A stretch of DNA of 64,000 nt from Mariniphaga sp041687215. Lineage in GTDB: Bacteria; Bacteroidota; Bacteroidia; Bacteroidales; Prolixibacteraceae. The notes under the pieces were generated by a model. That model had not been told where the DNA came from, did not search any database, and worked only from the letters and a program-made list of their open reading frames with translations. Position numbers and translations under genes: made by a program. The first letter of the stretch is position 1. Each line of letters starts with the position of its first letter. Location: contig NZ_JAWLCI010000012.1 of NCBI RefSeq assembly GCF_041687215.1, positions 21,316 through 85,315 of the forward strand, read 5' to 3'. Positions 6,668-15,734 of the stretch are shown piece by piece.

Positions 6668-9600
6668 ATGATCTCATTGCACAACATATTCTCCATTGCC
6701 AAATATGAGCGTAAAACACTGCTCAGAAGCTGGTTTTTCCGCATTTTTGGTATATTGTCATTGCTGGTTCTTTTTGCGTTAAACTTTGGTATGATAATAG
6801 AAGGAGGCGGAGACCAGGGATGGGCAATTCGGAGTATTCCGGCTGCAATTCCCTATTTCAACCTGCTCATTTTAAATGTGGCCCAAGCTATTATCGCTGT
6901 TTTTCTGGCTTCCGATTTTTTAAAGCGCGACAAAAAACTCGATACCACCGAGGTAATTTATATGCGTTCGATGACCAATGGCGAATATGTTATTGGCAAA
7001 ACCTGGGGAAACCTTCAGGTGTTTTTGTTCCTGAATATTGCCGTAGTTTTAATGGCTCTTATTTTCAACATGCTTTCGCAACAAACCTCCATAAACTGGG
7101 AATCTTACGGTATTTACCTGGTACTTATCAGTGTGCCAACGCTGGTTTTTATTATGGGACTTTCGTTTTTGCTGATGAGTGTTATCCGTAACCAGGCCAT
7201 TACTTTTGTGCTTATTTTGGGTTATATCGGTATCACCTTGTTTTTACTCGAAGACAGGTTTTATTACATTTTCGATTACATGGCTTTTAACATTCCCATG
7301 TTAATTTCAGACATTGCCGGAATGGGAAACATGGAAAAAGTGCTTGTTCACCGCGGAATCTATTTTTCGCTGGGAATCAGCTTTATATTTATGACTATCT
7401 TCCTGTTAAAACGACTACCCCAATCGGAATCCATGACTTGGTTCTCACTAATTTTTGCCATTTTATTTTTTGTGGCAGGTGGTTATTTTGCCTGGCAACA
7501 CATTAACCAGTTTAAAACAAATGCAACATTACGTGATGAGGCCATTGCCTTAAACAACTCTTTCGTAAAGGAATCGCTGCCTGCAACTATTTCCAACTCT
7601 ATCGTTCTAATTCACAAAGGCAACAGCATTGAATCCGTTTCAAAATTAACGGTTAAAAACAAAAAAAATGTACCCCTAAACAAACTCATTTTCAGTTTAA
7701 ATAACGGATTAGCCGTACAAAGTTTTAAACTCAACGGACAAGAAACGCCCTTTGAACGTAAAAATCACCTCATAATCAGCGAAAATATTACCTTGCAGCC
7801 CGGTCAGGAAGCAGAAATTGAAATTTCCTATTCAGGGGGAATAAATGAAACACTTTGCTACCTCGATATTCCGGAAGAAGAACGTACAGAAAAGTATGGA
7901 AAATTTGTGTTGAACGTGGATAAAAGGTATGCTTTTTTAACGCCGCAATATATACTGCTTACACCGGAAGCAAACTGGTACCCCAGAACAGGAGTAACAT
8001 ACAGCACCGAAGATGTTAGCTGGAACCACCCGGAATTTATAAACTTCAGTCTGGAAGTAAAAACCCAGCCAGGCCTTCAACCGGTTTCACAGGGTGAAAT
8101 GACCAAAGTTTCTGAAGGACAATTCGTGTTTATCAATACTGTTCCGCTAACACAAATATCACTGGCCATTGGAAATTACGAAAAGAAAAACATTCAGACC
8201 GACAGTCTGGAATACGGAATCTGGCATATAAAGGGACACGATTATTTCACCGAGGCATTCCCGGAAACAAAGGATACACTGGCCCAGTTGGTAAACGAAA
8301 GAATGGGCGACTTTGAACGGTCTTACAATTTGGACTATGCGTTTGACCGCTTCTTTTTGGTGGAAGTACCGGCCCAGTTTAAAACATACGAACGCATTTG
8401 GTCGGGCAGGCAGGAGTTTATTCAGCCCGAGCAGGTTTTAATTCCTGAAAAAGGTTTTATGCTGCGTGAAGCCGATTTTGAAGGTTCAAAAAAAAGAATG
8501 GAACGCTGGGGAAGGCGTGGGGATAATAACATGACCGAAAAGGACAAGGAAATTCGTCTGCTTTACGATTTTATGAGAATTTTTACGGAACAGCAGTCAG
8601 CCGACTTTCAGCGAAACAGGGGCAATTTTACGGTACAGGAAATACCTAATCCTTATTTCATTTTTGCTATGTTTTACAACTTCCAGAATAATATTATTTC
8701 AGACCAGTGGCCCATTACCAACCGCATTTTCGAGGCTTACCTCAAAAGCCAGTCGGCAGACATGCGCTCTGGCTGGATGCGCAACATGCAGGGAATGAGC
8801 GACGACGAACTGGCAAACATTGCCCTTCAGGACAGCACCTTCGAAGAAATTCTTGCCGATCCGAGGCAGAAAAAAATAATTGACAATGTAATTAAATTAA
8901 AAGGTGAAGTACTTTTTTCCATGGTACAGTGGAAAGCCGGACAAGAAGAATTTGAAGATTTTCTGCGCGAAGTGCTCATGGAATTCCGCTTTCAAAACAT
9001 CGATTTTGAGCAATTCGACCAAATCATCAACGAAAAATTTGGGGTTCAACTAATTCCAATGATGGATGAGTGGTTTAAGGCCAAAACACTTCCCGGCTTT
9101 TTATTTTCTCCAATTGAAGCGGTAAAAGTAAAAACCGGCGACCGGATGCAAACCAAGGTTTCGGTGAAAATAACAAACTTTTCTGATACAGAGGGAATTG
9201 TTAAACTTTCATTCAGAATGGGGGGTGGAGGTGGCCCCGGCAGAGGTTTTGGAGGAGGCGGCGGCTCTGATGATATGATTAACAAACTGGTGTATCTGGA
9301 CCCGCACCAGACAAAAGATGTAAATTACATGTTTGATGCCGACCCGAGGATGGTAATGATAAACACCATGACATCACAAAATATTCCGCAGGTAATTATG
9401 GAAGGATTTCGCGATGTGGAAGAAGACCCACGGGCCGTTCCGCAAGACGGTGAAACCATTTCTGACACCCCGGTGCGAAAACAACTGCCCGGAGAATATA
9501 TTGTTGACAATGAGGATCCGCAGTTTGAAATTACCCAAACAGAAGACATTAGCCTGCTTGAAAAATGGCTGGCAAAAGATACCGAAGACGCTCAAAAATA

Positions 9601-10009
9601 TTCGGGATTGAACTACTGGCGTCCTCCGGCAAACTGGACAGCAAGTACCAATTCTGACTTTTTTGGCGAATACGTTCGTTCTGCACATTACATTAAAGCA
9701 GGCGACGGTTCTATGAAGGCAAAATGGCATGTACTTATTGAGGAAGCCGGTTATTACGATGTGTATTACCATTTATATAAACCCCGCAGATTTGGTCGTG
9801 GAGGAAATGACGATAGTGGTGAATACCAGTTTTTTATATACAGCGATGAAGGTACTGAGGAACAATCTTTGGCCATTCAAAGTGCCGAAGAAGGCTGGAA
9901 CCATTTGGGTTCGTATTACTTTGCACCCGATACTGCTCTTGTTGAGTTAACCAATAAATCAGAATCGCGAATGGTTTTTGCCGATGCCGTGCGCCTTGTA
10001 AAATTGTAA
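6668..10009 (+). CDS. ABC-2 permease fused to a degenerate M1-peptidase-like periplasmic region
   Basis: A 1113-residue protein. Residues 1 to about 285 hold some seven hydrophobic helices and form the membrane domain partnered with the ATPase upstream. The rest is a long extracytoplasmic part that follows the plan of M1 aminopeptidases: an N-terminal beta domain, the segment ERIWSGRQEFIQPEQVLIPE where the substrate-binding GAMEN strand sits, and a C-terminal helical part ending in MDEWFKAKTLPGF. The zinc motif HEXXH is absent, so peptidase activity is not expected. A glycine-rich loop lies near residues 850-870. The last 150 residues (from NYWRPPANW to ADAVRLVKL) look like a golvesin/Xly-type carbohydrate-binding-like beta domain. 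Similar ABC/M1 proteins with intact zinc sites occur in Bacteroidota; the loss of the site here is the odd feature. Confidence 0.85.
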   Translation: MISLHNIFSIAKYERKTLLRSWFFRIFGILSLLVLFALNFGMIIEGGGDQGWAIRSIPAAIPYFNLLILNVAQAIIAVFLASDFLKRDKKLDTTEVIYMRSMTNGEYVIGKTWGNLQVFLFLNIAVVLMALIFNMLSQQTSINWESYGIYLVLISVPTLVFIMGLSFLLMSVIRNQAITFVLILGYIGITLFLLEDRFYYIFDYMAFNIPMLISDIAGMGNMEKVLVHRGIYFSLGISFIFMTIFLLKRLPQSESMTWFSLIFAILFFVAGGYFAWQHINQFKTNATLRDEAIALNNSFVKESLPATISNSIVLIHKGNSIESVSKLTVKNKKNVPLNKLIFSLNNGLAVQSFKLNGQETPFERKNHLIISENITLQPGQEAEIEISYSGGINETLCYLDIPEEERTEKYGKFVLNVDKRYAFLTPQYILLTPEANWYPRTGVTYSTEDVSWNHPEFINFSLEVKTQPGLQPVSQGEMTKVSEGQFVFINTVPLTQISLAIGNYEKKNIQTDSLEYGIWHIKGHDYFTEAFPETKDTLAQLVNERMGDFERSYNLDYAFDRFFLVEVPAQFKTYERIWSGRQEFIQPEQVLIPEKGFMLREADFEGSKKRMERWGRRGDNNMTEKDKEIRLLYDFMRIFTEQQSADFQRNRGNFTVQEIPNPYFIFAMFYNFQNNIISDQWPITNRIFEAYLKSQSADMRSGWMRNMQGMSDDELANIALQDSTFEEILADPRQKKIIDNVIKLKGEVLFSMVQWKAGQEEFEDFLREVLMEFRFQNIDFEQFDQIINEKFGVQLIPMMDEWFKAKTLPGFLFSPIEAVKVKTGDRMQTKVSVKITNFSDTEGIVKLSFRMGGGGGPGRGFGGGGGSDDMINKLVYLDPHQTKDVNYMFDADPRMVMINTMTSQNIPQVIMEGFRDVEEDPRAVPQDGETISDTPVRKQLPGEYIVDNEDPQFEITQTEDISLLEKWLAKDTEDAQKYSGLNYWRPPANWTASTNSDFFGEYVRSAHYIKAGDGSMKAKWHVLIEEAGYYDVYYHLYKPRRFGRGGNDDSGEYQFFIYSDEGTEEQSLAIQSAEEGWNHLGSYYFAPDTALVELTNKSESRMVFADAVRLVKL

Positions 10010-10031
10010 GTAAAATTGAAAAAACAGAAAT

Positions 10032-11531
10032 ATGAAGTCGTTTAAAAAATTAAACCAAATGCGAAAAATATTTTTTTTACTTTCGCTTTTTCTTTTTTCC
10101 GTTTCAGGAATTAAGGCTCAGGAAATTCTTACTCTCGACATGGCTTTTCAAATTGCTGAAACCAGCAGCCCCGATTTGCAACAATCGTTGTTAAATCTCG
10201 AGCGGTTTCAGAAAAACCTGGAAGCTCAGCGGGCAGCGCTTAAATCGCGTTTTTCGCTCGACGTTTCTCCCGTTAATTTCAGCCGGAACCGCCGGTTCGA
10301 CAACAGGGTTTCGCAATGGTACACCAACGAAAATTTTGAAACCAATGCCCTCTTCAGGGTAGAACAACCCATTCTGCTCACCGATGGAACTATTTCACTT
10401 ACCAATCAGTTCGGTTGGCAAAGCAGCTATTCTGATGCGTCTGATATTGAAAGTCAGGTATTTTTCAACAACCTGTACCTAAATTATAATCAGCCATTAT
10501 TTACCTACAACCGGCAAAAACTGGAGTTAAAAGAACTTGAACTGAATTTCGAAAACGCCAACATCGGGTATGTTATGCAGCGACTAAACATGGAAAGGAA
10601 TGTAACCCAATTCTTTTACAATGTATATATGACCCAGATGAACCTGAACATTGCCAAAGAAGAATTATCCAATACCCAAAAAAGCTACGAAATCATAAAA
10701 AATAAAGTGGATGCCGGCCTGGCCGCCATGGAAGAATTGTACCAGGCCGAACTCAACCTGGCTACTTCAAATTCCTCGCTTCAGGACAGGGAGGTGGCAT
10801 TTGAAAATGCAAAAGACCAGCTTAAACTTTATCTGGGAATGGACCTTTATACAGACTTCTCCATTCTTGCCGATGTTTCGGCCAACCCGGTTCCGGTTGA
10901 TTTGGAAAAAGCCATTGAAACCGGTCTGGAGTCGCGAATGGAACTTCGCCAAAGGGAAATAGATATTGAGTCGAGCCAATTCGACCTCATCCGCACAAAA
11001 TCGTTAAACGAATTCAGAGGCGATGTAAACCTGCGTTTGGGTATTTCGGGCGATAACCGGAATCTCGACCAGATTTTTGATGCACCAACCAACAGTCCTT
11101 CAGTTGGTATCAGTTTTAATGTTCCGCTTTTCGACTGGGGTGAGAAAAAAGCGCGAATTGCCGCCCAGGAGGCAGCCATTGAATCGCAGAAACTCAATTA
11201 CACCGAAGAGCAGAATCAGATAATCATTGGAATCAGGCAGGCATTTCGCAATTTACAAAACCAACTTAACCAGATTGCCATTGCCGAACAAAGCCAGACC
11301 AATGCAGAACTGACATACGAAATTAACCTGGAACGGTACGAAAACGGCGACCTCACCGGTATGGATTTGAATCTTTACCAGGCCCAGCTTTCGGAGCGTA
11401 AAATTGCTTATGCACAGGCGCTTATAAACTACAAAATTGAATTGCTCAACCTGAAAATACAGAGTCTTTTCGATTTCGAAAACAATGAACCCATCATTCC
11501 TGCAGACTTATATTTAAATCAAAACAACTAA
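10032..11531 (+). CDS. TolC-family outer-membrane efflux channel of the hybrid operon
   Basis: A 499-residue outer-membrane factor. A signal peptide (RKIFFLLSLFLFSVSGIKAQ) begins about ten residues in, so the ATG at 10059 is an alternative start. Two repeats of the OEP family are visible, each with long amphipathic helices (for example around residues 190-230 and 400-450). The characteristic QPIL and VPLFDWGEKKARI segments precede the strands of the barrel. It forms the outer-membrane exit duct for the adaptor and RND pumps encoded next. Its place between the ABC permease and the RND adaptor makes it the likely common exit for the whole hybrid system. It has no lipobox. Confidence 0.92.
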   Translation: MKSFKKLNQMRKIFFLLSLFLFSVSGIKAQEILTLDMAFQIAETSSPDLQQSLLNLERFQKNLEAQRAALKSRFSLDVSPVNFSRNRRFDNRVSQWYTNENFETNALFRVEQPILLTDGTISLTNQFGWQSSYSDASDIESQVFFNNLYLNYNQPLFTYNRQKLELKELELNFENANIGYVMQRLNMERNVTQFFYNVYMTQMNLNIAKEELSNTQKSYEIIKNKVDAGLAAMEELYQAELNLATSNSSLQDREVAFENAKDQLKLYLGMDLYTDFSILADVSANPVPVDLEKAIETGLESRMELRQREIDIESSQFDLIRTKSLNEFRGDVNLRLGISGDNRNLDQIFDAPTNSPSVGISFNVPLFDWGEKKARIAAQEAAIESQKLNYTEEQNQIIIGIRQAFRNLQNQLNQIAIAEQSQTNAELTYEINLERYENGDLTGMDLNLYQAQLSERKIAYAQALINYKIELLNLKIQSLFDFENNEPIIPADLYLNQNN

Positions 11532-11552
11532 TTCAGAAAAAACAGTTTAAAA

Positions 11553-12611
11553 ATGAAAAATATTAAATTCTTCCCGCTTATTATTCTGGTTGCTTTAGCT
11601 GCTGCTTGTAACCAGCAAACCCAGTCAGAGAGCAGCGAACTGGCTGTTCCGGTTTCTGTTGAAGATATCCGCCTTCAGAGCATCGAACAATTTATAAGTA
11701 CCACCGGTACGGTAAATGCCACAGCAGAAGTGGCTCTGAATTCTGAAATGGCCGGTGACTATTACCTGCAAAACAATCCGGCAACCGGAAGGACTTTTAA
11801 ACCGGGAGACAGGGTAAATAAAGGGCAAACCATTATTAGGTTCGAAAACGAAGAATACGTTAACAACCTGGCCATGGATGCCGTTAAACTGAATCTGGAA
11901 ATTTCGGAGCAGGAATATGAAAAACAAAAGTCGTTATATGAAAAAGGCGGCGTTACCCTTCGTGAACTGCGCAATTCGGAAGTTTCGAAAACCAATGCGC
12001 AATACAATTACGAAAATGCACAAATTCAAATGGCCAAAATGAGTGTAAAAGCTCCTTTTTCAGGCGTAATTGTTGAATTACCCTATTACACCAGAGGTGT
12101 GCGGGTGGCACAAGGTTCGCCCATGGTTACCCTGATGAGCTACAACCAAATGTACATGAATATTAACCTGCCCGAAAAAAATATTGAAGAACTGAAACTG
12201 GGACAGGAAGTTTTGGTAACTAATTATACACTTCCCGAAGATACACTCAGGGGAAAAGTAACAGAACTTTCACCGGCAATTAGCACCGAAACAAGAACGT
12301 TTTCAGGCAAAATTGAAATTTCAAATCCTGAACTGATGTTACGCCCGGGGATGTTTGTAAAGGCTGATATTATTACTGCCAGGAAAGACAGCACCATCGT
12401 AATTCCCAAAGATGTTATTCTTTCCGGAGGACGGGGCAAGTATGTATTTATTGTTGGCAGGAACAGTGCCGCCGACGATCGCCGCATAACCACCGGACTC
12501 GAAAACCAGAATTTTGTGGAAGTAACCGAAGGACTGGCAGTAAACGACAGGTTAATTATTAAAGGCTTTGAAACGCTTCGCGACAATTCCAAAGTTCGAA
12601 TTATCCGTTAG
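11553..12611 (+). CDS. RND periplasmic adaptor (membrane fusion) lipoprotein
   Basis: A 352-residue membrane fusion protein. The lipobox LAAAC places the acylated Cys at residue 19, anchoring it in the periplasm. The order is typical: a beta-barrel and lipoyl half (VNKGQTIIRFENEEY), a short alpha-helical hairpin (about residues 105-150, DAVKLNLEISEQEYEKQKSLYEKGG), the second lipoyl half (KAPFSGVIVELPYYTRGVRV) and barrel plus membrane-proximal domains to the end. It bridges the RND permeases and TolC. It is co-directional with both and 21 bases after the tolC-like gene. Both the fused and the unfused RND permeases downstream depend on it, since only one adaptor is present. Confidence 0.93.
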   Translation: MKNIKFFPLIILVALAAACNQQTQSESSELAVPVSVEDIRLQSIEQFISTTGTVNATAEVALNSEMAGDYYLQNNPATGRTFKPGDRVNKGQTIIRFENEEYVNNLAMDAVKLNLEISEQEYEKQKSLYEKGGVTLRELRNSEVSKTNAQYNYENAQIQMAKMSVKAPFSGVIVELPYYTRGVRVAQGSPMVTLMSYNQMYMNINLPEKNIEELKLGQEVLVTNYTLPEDTLRGKVTELSPAISTETRTFSGKIEISNPELMLRPGMFVKADIITARKDSTIVIPKDVILSGGRGKYVFIVGRNSAADDRRITTGLENQNFVEVTEGLAVNDRLIIKGFETLRDNSKVRIIR

Positions 12612-12646
12612 GAAACATACCGGAAAATCATTAGAAATTATTTAAA

Positions 12647-15600
12647 ATGAAGAAATTAACCCAATTTTCTGTCAATTACCCGGTAACCATCCTAATGATT
12701 GTCCTGGGAGTCATCCTCCTGGGGTACATTTCGTTTGACAAGCTGGGGGTTGACTTGTTCCCCGATTTAAACTCGCCCCGGATTTTCGTGGAAATTACTT
12801 CGGGCGAGCGGCCACCGGAGGAAATGGAAAAACAATTTGTTGAAAACATTGAAGCGCTGGCCATTCGCCAGTCCGATGTGATTCAGGTTTCTTCCATTAC
12901 CCGGGTTGGCACAGCACAAATTACGGTAGAATATGCCTGGAATAAAGATATGGACGAGGCTTTCCTCGACCTGCAAAAAGCATTGAATTCACTTACCCAA
13001 AACGCCGAAATTGACGACCTGCGCATAACCCAGCACGACCCGAATACTGCACCGGTAATGTTGATTGCCGTTAAACACAGCGAAATTACCGACATGAACG
13101 AAATCCGAAAAGTTGCGGAAAATTACATTCGTAACGAACTGGTACGTTTGGAAGGTGTGGCAGAGGTTGAACTTTCGGGACAGGAAGAAAGCGAAGTGGT
13201 TATAAAAACCGACCACTACCGGTTGGAATCTCAAGGCCTTACACTCGACGAGGTAAGTTCACGCATTCAAAACTTTAACCGCAATGTTTCGGGCGGAAGA
13301 ATAAGTGAAATGGGTCTTCAATACATTGTAAAAGGAGTTCGGTTGCTCAACGATGTGGAAGATTTTGAAAACCTGATTGTTGGTTACAAAGCTACTCGGG
13401 TGGAAACCGAAGAGCGTCCCCGCGTTGAAATGGCACCGGTTTTTCTGCGCGATGTAGCCACTGTTTCCCTGGCAAATAAAGAACCTGCCAACATCGTACA
13501 TTTTAATGGTGAAAGATGTGTTGGGTTGGCTGTTTACAAAGAAACCAAATTTAACACCGTAAAGGCGGTGGATCAAATAAACGAAGCGCTGGTAAATATT
13601 GAAAGAGCACTGCCCGGTTACAATCTGCAGCAGGTAACCAATCAGGGACGTTTTATAAGTAGCGCCATTGGCGAGGTTCAAAACACAGCATTGCTTGGTA
13701 TTTTACTGGCCGTATTTGTGCTTTTTCTTTTCCTGCGAAGGCTGGGAACCACACTTATCGTAAGTATTGCCATTCCAATTTCCATTATTGCCACCTTCAA
13801 CCTAATGTACTTTAATAACCTCACCATCAATATTATGACATTGGGAGGTCTGGCACTTGGTGCAGGTATGTTGGTTGACAACGCCATTGTTGTTCTCGAA
13901 AATATTTTCAGAAATCACGAAAACGGAATGAGTGTAAAAGATGCAGCAGTTAACGGAACCGCCGAAGTAGGAGGCGCCATTACAGCTTCAACGCTCACCA
14001 CCATTGTCGTTTTCCTGCCAATTGTTTACCTGCACGGGGCATCGGGCGAATTATTCAAAGACCAGGCCTGGACCGTGGCATTTTCTCTGGTTTCCTCTTT
14101 ATTCGTGGCCATTTTTGTAATTCCAACCCTTTATCACCGGTTCTATAAAAACAAAAAATCCCCCACTAAAAAAAGTTCAGTAAAAATGGGCGGATACAGC
14201 CGTTTTCTCGATAAATTATTGAAAGTGAAATGGATGGTGGTTATTGTAACTACTCTGTTGGTATTAGGTTCGTTTATGCTGGTTCCGTTTATTGGCACAG
14301 AATTTATGCCCAAAACCGAAACCCGCGAATTTACCATGAACCTGAAAATGCAGGAAGGTACAAAATTGGTTCGAACTGAATCTACGGTTCAAAATATAGA
14401 ATCCATTCTTACTGAATATTTAGGCGATAATCTGGATAAAATCTATTCGCACTCAGGACCTTCAACCAGTATTTTGGGTGACGAAACAGCCGTTTTTCAA
14501 GGCGAAAACACAGCTCAAATAAAGGTGATTTTAACGGAAGATGCTACGCTTACAACAGGCCAGGTTATTGAAACAATGGATAACCTCACGGCAGATATTT
14601 CCGGCCTTGAAATTAGTTATGCCGAAGAGCAAAGTGCGCTAAAATCTATTTTGGGAACTGAAGAAGCCCCGGTTGTTGTGGAAGTAAGAGGCGAAGAGCT
14701 CGACGAAATTGAAGCAGTGTTAAACCAGGTGAAAGAACGGATGATGAACATAGAAGGATTGTTTAACATTCAAACTTCAATAGAAGAAGGTGCACCTGAA
14801 GTTGAGGTGCATGTTGACCGCATCAGGGCCGGAATGTATAATCTCGATATCAATACTGTTATTACGCAAATTCAGGACCAGTTGGAGGGAAAAAATGCCG
14901 GACAAATGGAACAATCAGGTGAAATGCGCGATATCACCATTAAAGTTCCTGAAAAAGGGTTGAATGAAATTTATAACCTCACAATCAGCTCCGGAAACCA
15001 GGTGTTCAGGCTCAGCGAAATTGCCGAAATTACTTTTGGTACTTCCCCAAAAGAAATACTAAGAAAAAACCAAAACCGCATTGGACGGGTTACTTCACAA
15101 ATGGACAAAGGACTTGCTTTGGAACATGTTGCTAATAACATCAGGCAGGAAACTGCAAATATAGAATTACCACTGAATTACAGGATTTTGGTGACCGGCG
15201 AAGAAGAAAAAAGGCAGGAATCGATGAGTAGTCTCGGATTTGCACTGCTGCTTTCAATAATTCTGGTTTACATGGTCATGGCGTCACAATTTGAATCGTT
15301 GATTCATCCGTTTACCATTTTGCTTACCATCCCGCTGGCGGTTGTTGGAAGTATTCTCATCTTTTTTGCCCTCGGAAAAACTTTAAACATTATGGCGCTT
15401 ATCGGAATAATTATGCTGGCCGGTATTGCGGTTAACAACTCCATCATTCTGGTTGACCGCATAAACCAGCTTATCCGGGAGGGAAATACAAGAAGAGATG
15501 CCATTTTACAAGCCGGACAACAACGCATAAGACCCATTATAATGACCAGTTTAACCACAGTGCTTGCCCTGTTGCCATTAACTTTTGGGTTTGGCGAAAG

Positions 15601-15733
15601 CGCCTCGCTACGTTCGCCCATGGCTCTGGCAGTTATTGGTGGTTTGGTAACATCCACACTTTTAACACTGGTAGTTATTCCTTGTGTTTACGATATTTTA
15701 GACAGGATAAAAACCTTGTTTGTAAGAAAATAG
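12647..15733 (+). CDS. RND efflux permease (unfused, RND1)
   Basis: A 1028-residue proton-driven pump of normal HAE-type size. It has two repeats of six helices with large periplasmic loops (about 35-330 and 550-850). Proton relay in helix 4 is GMLVDNAIVVLENIFR, with one Asp near residue 410; the second Asp of AcrB is Asn here, common among Bacteroidota RND pumps. Helix 10 carries IMLAGIAVNNSIILVD. The C-terminus ends shortly after helix 12 (RIKTLFVRK). The stop is one base before the start of the fused permease, so the two pumps are translated together and probably form mixed assemblies. Substrate cannot be told from sequence. Confidence 0.94.
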   Translation: MKKLTQFSVNYPVTILMIVLGVILLGYISFDKLGVDLFPDLNSPRIFVEITSGERPPEEMEKQFVENIEALAIRQSDVIQVSSITRVGTAQITVEYAWNKDMDEAFLDLQKALNSLTQNAEIDDLRITQHDPNTAPVMLIAVKHSEITDMNEIRKVAENYIRNELVRLEGVAEVELSGQEESEVVIKTDHYRLESQGLTLDEVSSRIQNFNRNVSGGRISEMGLQYIVKGVRLLNDVEDFENLIVGYKATRVETEERPRVEMAPVFLRDVATVSLANKEPANIVHFNGERCVGLAVYKETKFNTVKAVDQINEALVNIERALPGYNLQQVTNQGRFISSAIGEVQNTALLGILLAVFVLFLFLRRLGTTLIVSIAIPISIIATFNLMYFNNLTINIMTLGGLALGAGMLVDNAIVVLENIFRNHENGMSVKDAAVNGTAEVGGAITASTLTTIVVFLPIVYLHGASGELFKDQAWTVAFSLVSSLFVAIFVIPTLYHRFYKNKKSPTKKSSVKMGGYSRFLDKLLKVKWMVVIVTTLLVLGSFMLVPFIGTEFMPKTETREFTMNLKMQEGTKLVRTESTVQNIESILTEYLGDNLDKIYSHSGPSTSILGDETAVFQGENTAQIKVILTEDATLTTGQVIETMDNLTADISGLEISYAEEQSALKSILGTEEAPVVVEVRGEELDEIEAVLNQVKERMMNIEGLFNIQTSIEEGAPEVEVHVDRIRAGMYNLDINTVITQIQDQLEGKNAGQMEQSGEMRDITIKVPEKGLNEIYNLTISSGNQVFRLSEIAEITFGTSPKEILRKNQNRIGRVTSQMDKGLALEHVANNIRQETANIELPLNYRILVTGEEEKRQESMSSLGFALLLSIILVYMVMASQFESLIHPFTILLTIPLAVVGSILIFFALGKTLNIMALIGIIMLAGIAVNNSIILVDRINQLIREGNTRRDAILQAGQQRIRPIIMTSLTTVLALLPLTFGFGESASLRSPMALAVIGGLVTSTLLTLVVIPCVYDILDRIKTLFVRK

Positions 15734-15734
15734 A

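Noticed and set aside
6668..10009. Active M1 aminopeptidase
   Set aside because: No HEXXH zinc motif was found in the periplasmic part.
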